DNA of 8,923 bases from Caldifarciminota bacterium (GTDB lineage: Bacteria; Hydrothermota; Hydrothermia; S141-80): the NCBI GenBank assembly GCA_015490255.1, contig WFYF01000076.1, forward strand, positions 1-8,923, read 5' to 3'. Both the position numbers and the translations under genes were made by a program. The stretch's first letter is position 1, and every line of letters begins with the position of its first letter. A model generated the notes under the pieces. It was not told where the DNA came from. It saw only the letters and a list, made by a program, of their open reading frames with translations, and did no database searches. Shown here piece after piece: positions 1 to 6,224 of the stretch.

Positions 1-411
1 GAGACGGAGGAAGATTTTCAGGAACTCCTGGACTTTCTTGAAGAGGCGCGCTTTGAGCGCATCGGCATCTTTCCCTATTACGACGAACCCGAGAGTCTGA
101 GTCACACCCTCCCCGACAAGGTGCCACCTGATGAAGTGGAAACACGCCTGGAGGAACTGCGGTACCTGGCCCACCACCTGATGATGGAGGCCCAGCAGCG
201 CCTCGTGGGGACCAGCCTCCCGATGCTGGTGGATCGCCCGGGCGAGGGGCGCACCCCCTATGACGCCCCGGACGTGGACTTCGTGGTAAGGGTGCCGGAA
301 GACATCCCGGTGGGAAGCCTGGTTTCCCTTGAAATCACGGGGATGGACGAGTCGGGGGATCTGGTTGCCGCGGGGGTTTCGGTGGCCCATCCCCCGGGAG
401 GAAAAGGATGA
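1..411 (+). CDS. rimO: RimO, ribosomal protein S12 methylthiotransferase (C-terminal 136 residues; 5' end outside window)
   Basis: RimO is a radical-SAM enzyme that adds a methylthio group to a conserved aspartate of ribosomal protein S12. The window opens inside the gene. The frame is open from base 1 and begins ETEEDFQELLDFLEEARFER, which is the usual end of the radical-SAM barrel (GETEEDFxxL...F...FxYxxE in the family). The iron-sulfur cluster motifs lie upstream and are not visible. The last ~65 residues, from about LVGTSLPMLV, look like the C-terminal TRAM domain, including the family-typical DAPDVDxxVxV stretch (GRTPYDAPDVDFVVRV). That stretch favours RimO over its relatives MiaB and MtaB. 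The stop TGA (409-411) overlaps the ATG of the next gene (408) as ATGA, so the two are probably translationally coupled. The RimO assignment is good; the sub-family choice rests on the tail only. Confidence 0.82.
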   Translation, partial: ETEEDFQELLDFLEEARFERIGIFPYYDEPESLSHTLPDKVPPDEVETRLEELRYLAHHLMMEAQQRLVGTSLPMLVDRPGEGRTPYDAPDVDFVVRVPEDIPVGSLVSLEITGMDESGDLVAAGVSVAHPPGGKG

Positions 412-1616
412 CCTGGCTGTTTCTGGCCTGGATTCTGATCCCCATGGACGAGGCTCAGACGGATCATCTCCGGGCCTATGGCGTGGCCTATCACGCGGTG
501 TCGGAGGGGGTGGAAGCTTACTGGCTGCTGAATTACCGGGGTGGCAGTTTTCTGCTTGCGGAGCGGGAAAGCGTCCGGCGACGGTGTGCCCTCAAGGGGG
601 TGACCTGTGTGCAGATTTCGGATGCCGAGCGGGCGCAGATAGAAGCCCTGATCCAGCAGCGCAATATGGACAGGGTCCGGCTGGAAAAGGCCCCGAAGGT
701 GGCGGTGTATGTGCCCCCCTATTTTGAGCCCTGGGACGACGCGGTGACGATCGCCCTGGAATATGCGGACATCCCCTATGACCGGATTTACGACGAGGAG
801 ATCCTCCGGGGGGTGCTGAAGCAGTATGACTGGCTCCACCTCCACCACGTGGATTTCACCGGCCAGTTCGGCAAGTTCGGGATGTATGCGGCCGAGAAGT
901 GGTATCAGGAGCACAAGCAGGTGGACGAGCGCCTGGCGGCCAAGCTGGGGTTCCGGCGGGTGGCGGATCTGAAACTGGCGGTGGCGAAAAAGATCAAAGC
1001 GTTTGTCCGGAAGGGCGGATTTCTCTTTGCCATGTGCTCTGCGCCGGCCACCCTGGACATCGCCCTAGCCGCCGAGGGGGTGGACATCGTGGACGCCTTT
1101 TACGATGGGACCCCTGTGGATCCGGACTATCAGAAGAAACTGGATTACAGCAAAACCCTGGCCTTCACGAACTTCCAGATTTTCCCACAACCCTTCCTGT
1201 ATGAGCACTCCGACATTGACGTGACCCGGGCGGCCGCCCAGCGGGGGCCCGATACGTATTTCACCCTTCATGAATTTTCCGCCAAACTGGATCAGGTGCC
1301 CACCATCCTGACCCAGAACCACACCCGGGCGGTGAAGGAGTTTCTGGGGCAGGATACCGGTTTCCGGCGGGATCGGCTCAAGAAAGGCGTGGTGATTCTG
1401 GGGGAGGTGGTGGGAACGGAGGAAGTGAAGTATATTTACGGTTCTTTCGGGGAAGGATTTTTCAGCTTCCTGGGCGGACACGATCCGGAGGATTATCAGC
1501 ACTTCGTCGGCGATCCTCCCACCGATCTCTCCCGCCACCCCCACTCGCCGGGCTATCGCCTGATTCTCAACAACATCCTCTTCCCGGCGGCCCAGCGAAA
1601 GGATCTCAAAACCTGA
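408..1616 (+). CDS. GATase1-like protein of the family commonly labelled 'asparagine synthetase B'
   Basis: The 402-residue protein matches, from memory, a family found mainly in Bacteroidetes-type genomes and named asparagine synthetase B in databases. Shared blocks are IPMDEAQTDHLRAYGVAY (about 11-28), WLLNYRGGSF (39-48), WLHLHHVDFTGQFG (142-155), GGFLFAMCSA (203-212) and GGHDPEDYQHFVGDPPTDLS (356-375). The sequence lacks the features of true AsnB: there is no N-terminal catalytic Cys2 of the Ntn GATase2 domain and no SGGxDS PP-loop. GGFLFAMCSA instead looks like the nucleophile elbow of a class I glutamine-amidotransferase fold, with Cys210 as candidate nucleophile and His358 as candidate partner (inference). 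The first ~10 residues (MTWLFLAWIL) are hydrophobic and may be a short signal peptide or its remnant. GGAGG at 397-401, 6 nt before the ATG, is a good Shine-Dalgarno. It overlaps rimO and has no promoter of its own, so it is likely co-transcribed. The substrate is unknown. Confidence 0.8.
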   Translation: MTWLFLAWILIPMDEAQTDHLRAYGVAYHAVSEGVEAYWLLNYRGGSFLLAERESVRRRCALKGVTCVQISDAERAQIEALIQQRNMDRVRLEKAPKVAVYVPPYFEPWDDAVTIALEYADIPYDRIYDEEILRGVLKQYDWLHLHHVDFTGQFGKFGMYAAEKWYQEHKQVDERLAAKLGFRRVADLKLAVAKKIKAFVRKGGFLFAMCSAPATLDIALAAEGVDIVDAFYDGTPVDPDYQKKLDYSKTLAFTNFQIFPQPFLYEHSDIDVTRAAAQRGPDTYFTLHEFSAKLDQVPTILTQNHTRAVKEFLGQDTGFRRDRLKKGVVILGEVVGTEEVKYIYGSFGEGFFSFLGGHDPEDYQHFVGDPPTDLSRHPHSPGYRLILNNILFPAAQRKDLKT

Positions 1617-1652
1617 CCCCGCTGAAGCGGTCGTCCGAACCCTTTCCCGTGC

Positions 1653-1667
1653 GGTGACCTCATCACC
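1653..1667. repeat. Small inverted repeat just upstream of the promoter at 1671
   Basis: GGTGA (1653-1657), a 5-nt gap, then TCACC (1663-1667) form a perfect 5-bp dyad ending 4 bp before the -35 box at 1671. It could be a weak hairpin after the stop of the preceding gene or an operator for the next one. There is no T-run, so it is not a convincing intrinsic terminator. Arms this short occur easily by chance. Confidence 0.3.
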
Positions 1668-1670
1668 ACC

Positions 1671-1699
1671 TTGACGGGTTTTGTGGCATCCTGTACGCT
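1671..1699 (+). promoter_or_regulatory. Sigma70-type promoter of the gene at 1706 (leaderless)
   Basis: TTGACG (1671-1676), a 17-bp spacer and TACGCT (1694-1699). The ATG follows after only 6 nt (1706), where the transcription start should fall. No purine-rich ribosome binding site exists between the two, so the mRNA is probably leaderless. Confidence 0.65.
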
Positions 1700-1705
1700 T
1701 GCACC

Positions 1706-2290
1706 ATGTGGCTGTCTCTGGGACTGGAGGCGTTCACGGTTTTCCTCGGGATCACGGCAGGGTTCCTCCTGGAGCGCTGGAAACAGCGACGGGCCGAACG
1801 CAGGGAAGAAAAGTTTTTTCTGGAAAGTTTCCTCCGGGATCTTACCCGCATTCAGCAACAACTTCATGCCCACCTTCAGGAAACCGACGCCTGGATTGCA
1901 TCCATGGATCGGGCCCTGGAAAAGGCGGATCATGAAGCTACCCGGCAATTGCTGGGCATCCTGAAAATTGCGGACATGACATTCCCCTCGTATGTTCTCG
2001 CCCTGAACAGCGGCGGTTTCCGGGTTCTCCGATCCTATGCGCTCAGGGATCGTCTCACAGAGAACGCCCTCCTGCTGGACCACCTCCAGCGGATGGATCG
2101 CATTCTGGAAACCTTCTATCTGTCCCACGTGCTGCCTTTTCTTCTACGGGGGCCCGGCGGGACGGAGGGGGAAGAGACCGGATGGGTACTGGCCCAGAGT
2201 TACCGGTCACTGCTCGCACAGAAAGCCTCCCTGCTTCGCAGGACCCTGCGGGAACTTTCATCTCTCCGGCCGCTCCTGGAGAAGGGATAA
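1706..2290 (+). CDS. Small membrane-anchored coiled-coil protein, DUF6090-like
   Basis: This 194-residue protein starts with one hydrophobic segment (about residues 3-22, LSLGLEAFTVFLGITAGFLL), followed at once by a highly basic stretch (ERWKQRRAERREEK) that would hold the rest in the cytoplasm. The remainder is helical and charged, and probably coiled. The layout and the stretch SYVLALNSGGFRVLRSYALRD resemble the DUF6090 family, whose members have a hydrophobic 'GIxxALxxxxW(N/K)' anchor followed by helices and a 'LxxSGxxxxIxxxxLR' block. This similarity is from memory and the function is unknown. The ATG at 1706 was chosen because it lies directly below a promoter and its frame begins with the membrane segment. 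It is convergent with sodA: its stop is 62 bp from the sodA stop, with the sodA terminator hairpin between them. Confidence 0.75.
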   Translation: MWLSLGLEAFTVFLGITAGFLLERWKQRRAERREEKFFLESFLRDLTRIQQQLHAHLQETDAWIASMDRALEKADHEATRQLLGILKIADMTFPSYVLALNSGGFRVLRSYALRDRLTENALLLDHLQRMDRILETFYLSHVLPFLLRGPGGTEGEETGWVLAQSYRSLLAQKASLLRRTLRELSSLRPLLEKG

Positions 2291-2298
2291 GAGACCGC

Positions 2299-2328
2299 AA
2301 AAAAACGGGGGCGGCATGGACCGCCCCC
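2299..2328 (-). terminator. Intrinsic terminator of sodA
   Basis: Read on the minus strand, there is a perfect 8-bp GC stem (arms 2321-2328 and 2307-2314, six-base loop), one G, then seven T residues (complement of the A-run 2299-2305). It starts 24 bp after the sodA stop. On the plus strand the hairpin is not followed by T residues, so it would serve the convergent gene at 1706 poorly, if at all. Confidence 0.9.
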
Positions 2329-2351
2329 ACGGGTAAACCTGGATCGGCTTT

Positions 2352-2987
2352 TCAACCGAGTTCCTTCAGGGCGTCGGCATAGCGGGCGGCCACGGCGTCC
2401 CAGTCCACCACGTTCCACCAGTTCTGGATATACTCGGCCCGGCGGTTCTGATATTTGAGATAATAGGCGTGCTCCCACACATCCAGGCCCAGAATGGGGA
2501 TGTGGCCGAGCATATAGGGGGAGTCCTGGTTGGGAAGAGAATAGACTTTGAGCTCTTTGAAGGGGGTGACCACCAGCCAGGCCCAGCCGCTTCCGAACCG
2601 GGTGGCCGCGGCGTTGCTGAAAGCTTCCCGAAAGGCCTCAAAACTTCCGAAGGCTTTCTCCAGAGCCGTGCGGAGTTCCCCCGTGGGTTCGCCGCCCTTG
2701 CCGGGGCCCATCACCGTCCAGAACAGGCTGTGGTTGGCGTGCCCGCCACCGTTATTACGCACCGCGGTGCGGATGTCTTCCGGCACGCTTTCCAGGTTCC
2801 GGAGAAGGTCTTCCAGGGTATAGGCCTGGAGCTGGGGATACTTCTCCAGGGCGGCGTTGAGTTTGTTCACATAGCCCGCGTGATGTTTCGTATGGTGAAT
2901 CTCCATGGTGCGGGCATCCATATGGGGGTCCAGCGCGTCGTACCCGTAGGGCAGGGTCGGGAGTTCAGCCGGGAGTTTGAGTGCCAT
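2352..2987 (-). CDS. sodA: Superoxide dismutase, Mn type
   Basis: This enzyme converts superoxide to oxygen and hydrogen peroxide. The protein is 211 residues, normal for the Fe/Mn SOD family, with no signal peptide, so it is cytoplasmic. By alignment to E. coli SodA the four metal ligands are His31 (in MEIHHTKHH), His86 (in [10 protein letters not shown]), Asp169 and His173 (in LDVWEHAYY). The gateway tyrosine is Tyr39. The metal-specificity signature is Mn-type: GGGHANH carries Gly where FeSOD has its active-site Gln, and the Gln comes instead from NQDSP (Gln154). The ATG at 2987 is fixed by a perfect AAGGAGGT 5-6 nt upstream. The gene stands alone, with its own promoter and terminator, divergent from tRNA-His. 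No oxidative-stress operator is obvious. Confidence 0.96.
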   Translation of the reverse strand: MALKLPAELPTLPYGYDALDPHMDARTMEIHHTKHHAGYVNKLNAALEKYPQLQAYTLEDLLRNLESVPEDIRTAVRNNGGGHANHSLFWTVMGPGKGGEPTGELRTALEKAFGSFEAFREAFSNAAATRFGSGWAWLVVTPFKELKVYSLPNQDSPYMLGHIPILGLDVWEHAYYLKYQNRRAEYIQNWWNVVDWDAVAARYADALKELG

Positions 2988-2992
2988 GACAG

Positions 2993-3000
2993 ACCTCCTT
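2993..3000 (-). promoter_or_regulatory. Consensus Shine-Dalgarno of sodA
   Basis: AAGGAGGT on the minus strand is a full-length anti-16S match ending 5 nt before the sodA ATG. It contrasts with the leaderless-looking genes of this window and shows that the host uses both initiation modes. Confidence 0.9.
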
Positions 3001-3032
3001 GTTTGTTATCTGGACCTTTGAAGTCAAGTTTC

Positions 3033-3061
3033 ATGATACGCCCCCTTTTCCGGATCATCAA
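3033..3061 (-). promoter_or_regulatory. sodA promoter
   Basis: On the minus strand, TTGATG (3061-3056), exactly 17 bp of spacer and TATCAT (3038-3033). Transcription should start near 3026, giving a leader of about 39 nt that contains the Shine-Dalgarno. The -35 box ends 3 bp from the -35 box of the divergent tRNA-His promoter. Confidence 0.75.
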
Positions 3062-3064
3062 GCC

Positions 3065-3093
3065 TTGACGGGCCTTTGTTCATCGGGTATAAT
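3065..3093 (+). promoter_or_regulatory. tRNA-His promoter
   Basis: TTGACG (3065-3070), a 17-bp spacer and a perfect TATAAT (3088-3093) make this the strongest promoter in the window, as expected for a tRNA gene. Transcription should begin near 3100, about 7 nt before the mature tRNA. Confidence 0.9.
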
Positions 3094-3106
3094 TGGCGTT
3101 GCACGC

Positions 3107-3180
3107 GGCGGGCGTAGCTCAAGCGGCAGAGCGCCAGACTGTGGCTCTGGTGGTTGGGGGTTCGAGTCCCCTCGCCCGCC
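3107..3180 (+). tRNA. tRNA-His (anticodon GTG)
   Basis: A complete cloverleaf can be folded by hand. The acceptor stem GCGGGCG (3108-3114) pairs with CGCCCGC (3173-3179). The D arm is GCTC/GAGC, the anticodon stem CCAGA/TCTGG encloses loop CTGTGGC with anticodon GTG at 3141-3143, and the T arm is GGGGG/CCCCT with loop TTCGAGT. The histidine identity element is present: an encoded extra G(-1) at 3107 opposite the discriminator C73 at 3180. The 3' CCA is not encoded (CCT follows), so it must be added after transcription. No terminator follows; the convergent gene's stop codon begins 7 bp later. Confidence 0.97.
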
Positions 3181-3187
3181 CCTTCTC

Positions 3188-6130
3188 TCAGGCTTCGGTT
3201 CGTTCCGTTTTCCGGAGGGTCTCCCCCACCTGCTGTGCCCACAGAACCAGTCCCAGGTTGGCAAAAATCTCCTGTGCCCGGGAGAGATACCGCAAGCCCC
3301 GTTCGCGCTCCCCAAGCGCAAGTTCGGCCTCACCCCGGTGCAGGGCATACACACCGTTGAGCATGGGACTTCCCAGACGGCTCAGGATCCGGCGGGCCTT
3401 CTCCAGCCATTCATAGGTGGCTTCCCGATCTCTCCGTTCCGCGGCGAGGCGGGCACCGGCGAGGTAAGTGTAAAAACGAAAAGACGGGGTAAGGCTGCTG
3501 GAAAGATGATGAATGCGATCAAAATAGGTCTGGAGGGTTTCCCAGTCCCGACGGGTCAGGGCAAGCCCCAGATTTTCATAGTTCCACCAGAAGGTATCCC
3601 GGGGGGAGATCCCCCTGCGCAGGGCCAGACGTTCACCCCGCCGGAGGATCTCCCGAACCCGCGCGTTTTCTCCCCGTGCGGCGTGGATCCGGGCGATCTG
3701 GATGATGGCCTGGAGCTCATACCGGGGGATTTCCTGCCGCCGGGCCTCCTCCAGGGAGCGACGGGCATATCCCATGGCCCGGTCCAGGTCTCCCCGGAAG
3801 TGGTGGAAAACGCTCATCAGGCGATAGAAGAAGGGCAGAGGACGGCGAAATTCAAGATTTTCCGCAAGCTCCAGCGCCTCCTGAAGGAAGCGGAGGCCCC
3901 GCTCCGCGTGCCCCATATCGGCACACACCATGGCCAGGTTGCCCAGGGCGGCGATGCGTCCCTCGGGGTAGTCCAGTTTCTCATACAGGGTCAGGGCTCT
4001 GCTGAGATATTCCTCGGCTTCGCCAAAACGATCCTGATCACTAAACACCAGGCTCCAGTTGGTCAGGATGATCGCCTCTCCAAGACGGTCTCCCAGTTCC
4101 CGATAGAGGATCAGCGCCTGGCGATAGGCCCGGTGGGCTCCCCGAACGGCTCCCTGAAAGCGGCGGATCTGACCCAGAAAGTTCAGCGCCCGGGCCCGGT
4201 CGGGGTGATCCCGGGGAATCCTGCGGAGAAGCGGCAGAAGGAGGCTCTGGGCTTCTTCAATTTCGTTGAGATTGATCAGGGCCCAGACCTTTTCCAGAAG
4301 CAGCCCCCAGCGTGCCTCGGGATCGGAAAAGTGCTCCAGGAACCTGTCCGCCTCCTCAAGGGCACCACGGAAATCTCCCCGGGAGATGCGGTGGGCCAGG
4401 GCGATCCGGGCCATCCGGGGAGAATCCAGGCGGTGCCGGGCAAGAAGCTCCTCCAGTTCAGGATCGGCGGTGTGGCGAAACACCACCGCCCGGGCCTCCA
4501 GCAGATAACGGGAAACTGCCGGTGGGGGCGTTCCCAGCTGCCTGCTGACGTGCAGCAGTCGGCGGAGTCCGTGGACATCGGAACGCTGGAATGCCTCGGC
4601 AATCCACCGGGTCATCGCCTGCCAGATCTCCCTCTGTCCCGCGAGTCCGGCAAGCCAGGCTTTTCGGACTGCATCCAGCTTTTCCCCCAGTTCACCAAGC
4701 ACTTTTCGGGCCAACTCTATCCGTCGGCCCTTCTCCAGAGAAGCGATGGCGAAAATACCCCAGATCCCCTGGGCCAGCGTCAGATCTCCGTTCTCCTCCA
4801 GCCACCCTCCTTCCACCAGGACTTCTTCGGCTGCCTCCAGCGTTCCACCCAGCACCTTCCGGGCCAGATCCCGGGAAAGAGATACTCCAGAGAGTCCCAG
4901 GAGAGCCAGAAGCTCCAGGGCCTCTCCGGGCAGGTCCCGGGAGCGATAAGCCCAGAGAGGTTCCAGGCCCCGGGGTTTCAGATCCGGCGGATAACCTCCA
5001 TATCGCCATGTGCGGCGCACCGAAAGCCACCCCGAAGCGTGAAGTTCTCTCAGGATGGCTCCCACAAGGTGCGGAAGACCTCCGGAAAGCCTCTGAAGAT
5101 CGTGCAAAAGCTGCTCGGGGGGATGCCCCTGGAGGGCTCCCTGGACGAGGAACGTGGTCTGCGCCATGGTCATGGGGGCCACGTGGACTTCCCTCACCCA
5201 TCCCAGTCGGTAAGCCTGGTGCAGGTGGGTGGCCACCACCCGTTCCAGATCTTCATCCCGGAGGGTGGCCACCACCTGAAAGCCTCCGGAAATCAGGTGG
5301 AACAGAACTTCCCAGCCGGGTTCGTCCAGCCACTGGAGGTTTTCCACCACAAGGTGTTTGTGAGGCGCTGCCTGGACAATCCTGGAGAACACTTCCCGGG
5401 GGGAGGTGCCGCCACCGGCGAGATGGGCAAAGGGAGCCAGACCTTTCCCTTCCCCGGCATACACGTTGATGCGGATCCATGGAGGACTTGACGCAGTGAT
5501 CCGGTGAACCAGTGCGGACTTCCCCGAACCGGCCGGTCCTCGCACCAGAATGAGGGGGACCCCTTCCTGAAGCGCCTCGTGAAGTGCCCGTTCTTCCCGA
5601 ATCCTGGAGACGTAAGGAGGGGGCCACACAAAGGCAGGATCCCGCTGCTCGGGGGTTTCCACCCTCCCCCGTCCCCGGCGCTTGGCCACATAAAGGGCCT
5701 GATCCGCCAGGGCCAGGAGCTCAAAGGGGTCCAGGGCATCCAGAGGGAAGGAAGCCAGACCGGCACTGGCTCCCAGAGAGAAGCCCGCAAATTCCTGACG
5801 GGAGGCTTCTTCAAGCATCCGGTGGGCAAGGGCACGGGCCACGTCACGGGTGGTGTGGGAGAGAAGCACCACGAACTCGTCCCCACCATACCGGATCACC
5901 TGATCGCTGGGCCGGAAGAAACCTTTCAGGAAGGATGCCCAGGCCGCCAGCACCCTGTCCCCTGCCTCGTGACCAAAGGTGTCGTTGACCTCTTTGAACT
6001 GGTCCAGATCCAGAAGCAGCACGGTGAAGGGTGTTCCCCGACGTGACCCCTCCCGGGCAAGGGTCTGCAACGCACCTTTCAGGGCTCCACGGGAGAGGAG
6101 CCCCGTGAGCGGATCCGTGTGGCCCTGCAT
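3188..6130 (-). CDS. Multidomain signalling protein: GGDEF diguanylate cyclase, STAND/AAA-type ATPase, TPR array
   Basis: About 980 residues, with no membrane segment or signal peptide, so it should be cytoplasmic. The GGDEF domain (residues ~1-160) makes cyclic di-GMP from two GTP. It has DPLTGL (6-11), the metal-binding DLDQFKEVND (41-50), GHEAGD and an intact GGDEF signature (82-86). The inhibitory I-site RPSD (73-76) sits exactly five residues before it, so product feedback is likely. A P-loop NTPase follows: Walker A GPAGSGKS (198-205), a Walker-B-like LVVENLQWLD (260-269) and a GGLPH block near 350, typical of STAND ATPases such as MalT and AAA_16 proteins. From ~570 to the end it is helical repeats of TPR type (for example GEAEEYLSRALTLYEKL). 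No HTH is seen. Inference: the TPRs sense a ligand or partner, the ATPase switches, and the cyclase reports. A TTG at 6166 would add 12 residues, but it coincides with the -35 box. ATG 6130 is preferred, directly below a -10 box and just before the domain. Confidence 0.9.
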   Translation of the reverse strand: MQGHTDPLTGLLSRGALKGALQTLAREGSRRGTPFTVLLLDLDQFKEVNDTFGHEAGDRVLAAWASFLKGFFRPSDQVIRYGGDEFVVLLSHTTRDVARALAHRMLEEASRQEFAGFSLGASAGLASFPLDALDPFELLALADQALYVAKRRGRGRVETPEQRDPAFVWPPPYVSRIREERALHEALQEGVPLILVRGPAGSGKSALVHRITASSPPWIRINVYAGEGKGLAPFAHLAGGGTSPREVFSRIVQAAPHKHLVVENLQWLDEPGWEVLFHLISGGFQVVATLRDEDLERVVATHLHQAYRLGWVREVHVAPMTMAQTTFLVQGALQGHPPEQLLHDLQRLSGGLPHLVGAILRELHASGWLSVRRTWRYGGYPPDLKPRGLEPLWAYRSRDLPGEALELLALLGLSGVSLSRDLARKVLGGTLEAAEEVLVEGGWLEENGDLTLAQGIWGIFAIASLEKGRRIELARKVLGELGEKLDAVRKAWLAGLAGQREIWQAMTRWIAEAFQRSDVHGLRRLLHVSRQLGTPPPAVSRYLLEARAVVFRHTADPELEELLARHRLDSPRMARIALAHRISRGDFRGALEEADRFLEHFSDPEARWGLLLEKVWALINLNEIEEAQSLLLPLLRRIPRDHPDRARALNFLGQIRRFQGAVRGAHRAYRQALILYRELGDRLGEAIILTNWSLVFSDQDRFGEAEEYLSRALTLYEKLDYPEGRIAALGNLAMVCADMGHAERGLRFLQEALELAENLEFRRPLPFFYRLMSVFHHFRGDLDRAMGYARRSLEEARRQEIPRYELQAIIQIARIHAARGENARVREILRRGERLALRRGISPRDTFWWNYENLGLALTRRDWETLQTYFDRIHHLSSSLTPSFRFYTYLAGARLAAERRDREATYEWLEKARRILSRLGSPMLNGVYALHRGEAELALGERERGLRYLSRAQEIFANLGLVLWAQQVGETLRKTERTEA

Positions 6131-6137
6131 CGGTCCA

Positions 6138-6166
6138 AAGATACACCATGATGCCCGGCGGGACAA
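6138..6166 (-). promoter_or_regulatory. Promoter of the GGDEF-STAND-TPR gene (leaderless)
   Basis: On the minus strand, TTGTCC (6166-6161), exactly 17 bp and TATCTT (6143-6138), then 7 nt to the ATG at 6130. There is no Shine-Dalgarno before that ATG, which fits a leaderless transcript. A GGAGG lies 5 nt above the alternative TTG start at 6166 and is the main argument against this reading. Confidence 0.55.
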
Positions 6167-6193
6167 GGGGGCCTCCGTTCACCGGCCGGGGCG

Positions 6194-6199
6194 TATCTT
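6194..6199 (+). promoter_or_regulatory. -10 element TATCTT upstream of the gene at 6225
   Basis: TATCTT lies 25 nt before the ATG at 6225, giving a leader of roughly 19 nt that contains the Shine-Dalgarno GGGAGGG (6212-6218). No TTGACA-like box sits 16-18 bp upstream. Instead TTCAC begins at 6178, 10 bp before the -10 after its sixth base. The same arrangement occurs before the transporter gene (7259-7280). Confidence 0.4.
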
Positions 6200-6224
6200 T
6201 TCCTAGGGAACGGGAGGGTTCACC

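Noticed and set aside
258..914. 218-codon minus-strand frame across the rimO/GATase1-like junction
   Set aside because: It is antisense to two recognisable genes, rich in Pro, His and Gly, and has no ribosome binding site or family resemblance.
1619..1630. CCGC-TGAA-GCGG hairpin after the GATase1-like gene as a terminator
   Set aside because: A 4-bp stem with no following T-run is too weak to call a terminator.
3005..3027. TTGACT (minus strand, 3027-3022) with GATAAC as the sodA promoter
   Set aside because: The spacing is only 11 bp and nothing like a -10 box lies at 16-18 bp. The TTGATG-N17-TATCAT pair just upstream is far better.
2999..5491. 830-codon open frame on the plus strand opposite the GGDEF-STAND-TPR gene
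   Set aside because: It runs through the tRNA-His gene, is proline/glycine/glutamine-rich without recognisable motifs, and lies opposite a gene with clear catalytic motifs. It is a GC-bias shadow of that gene.
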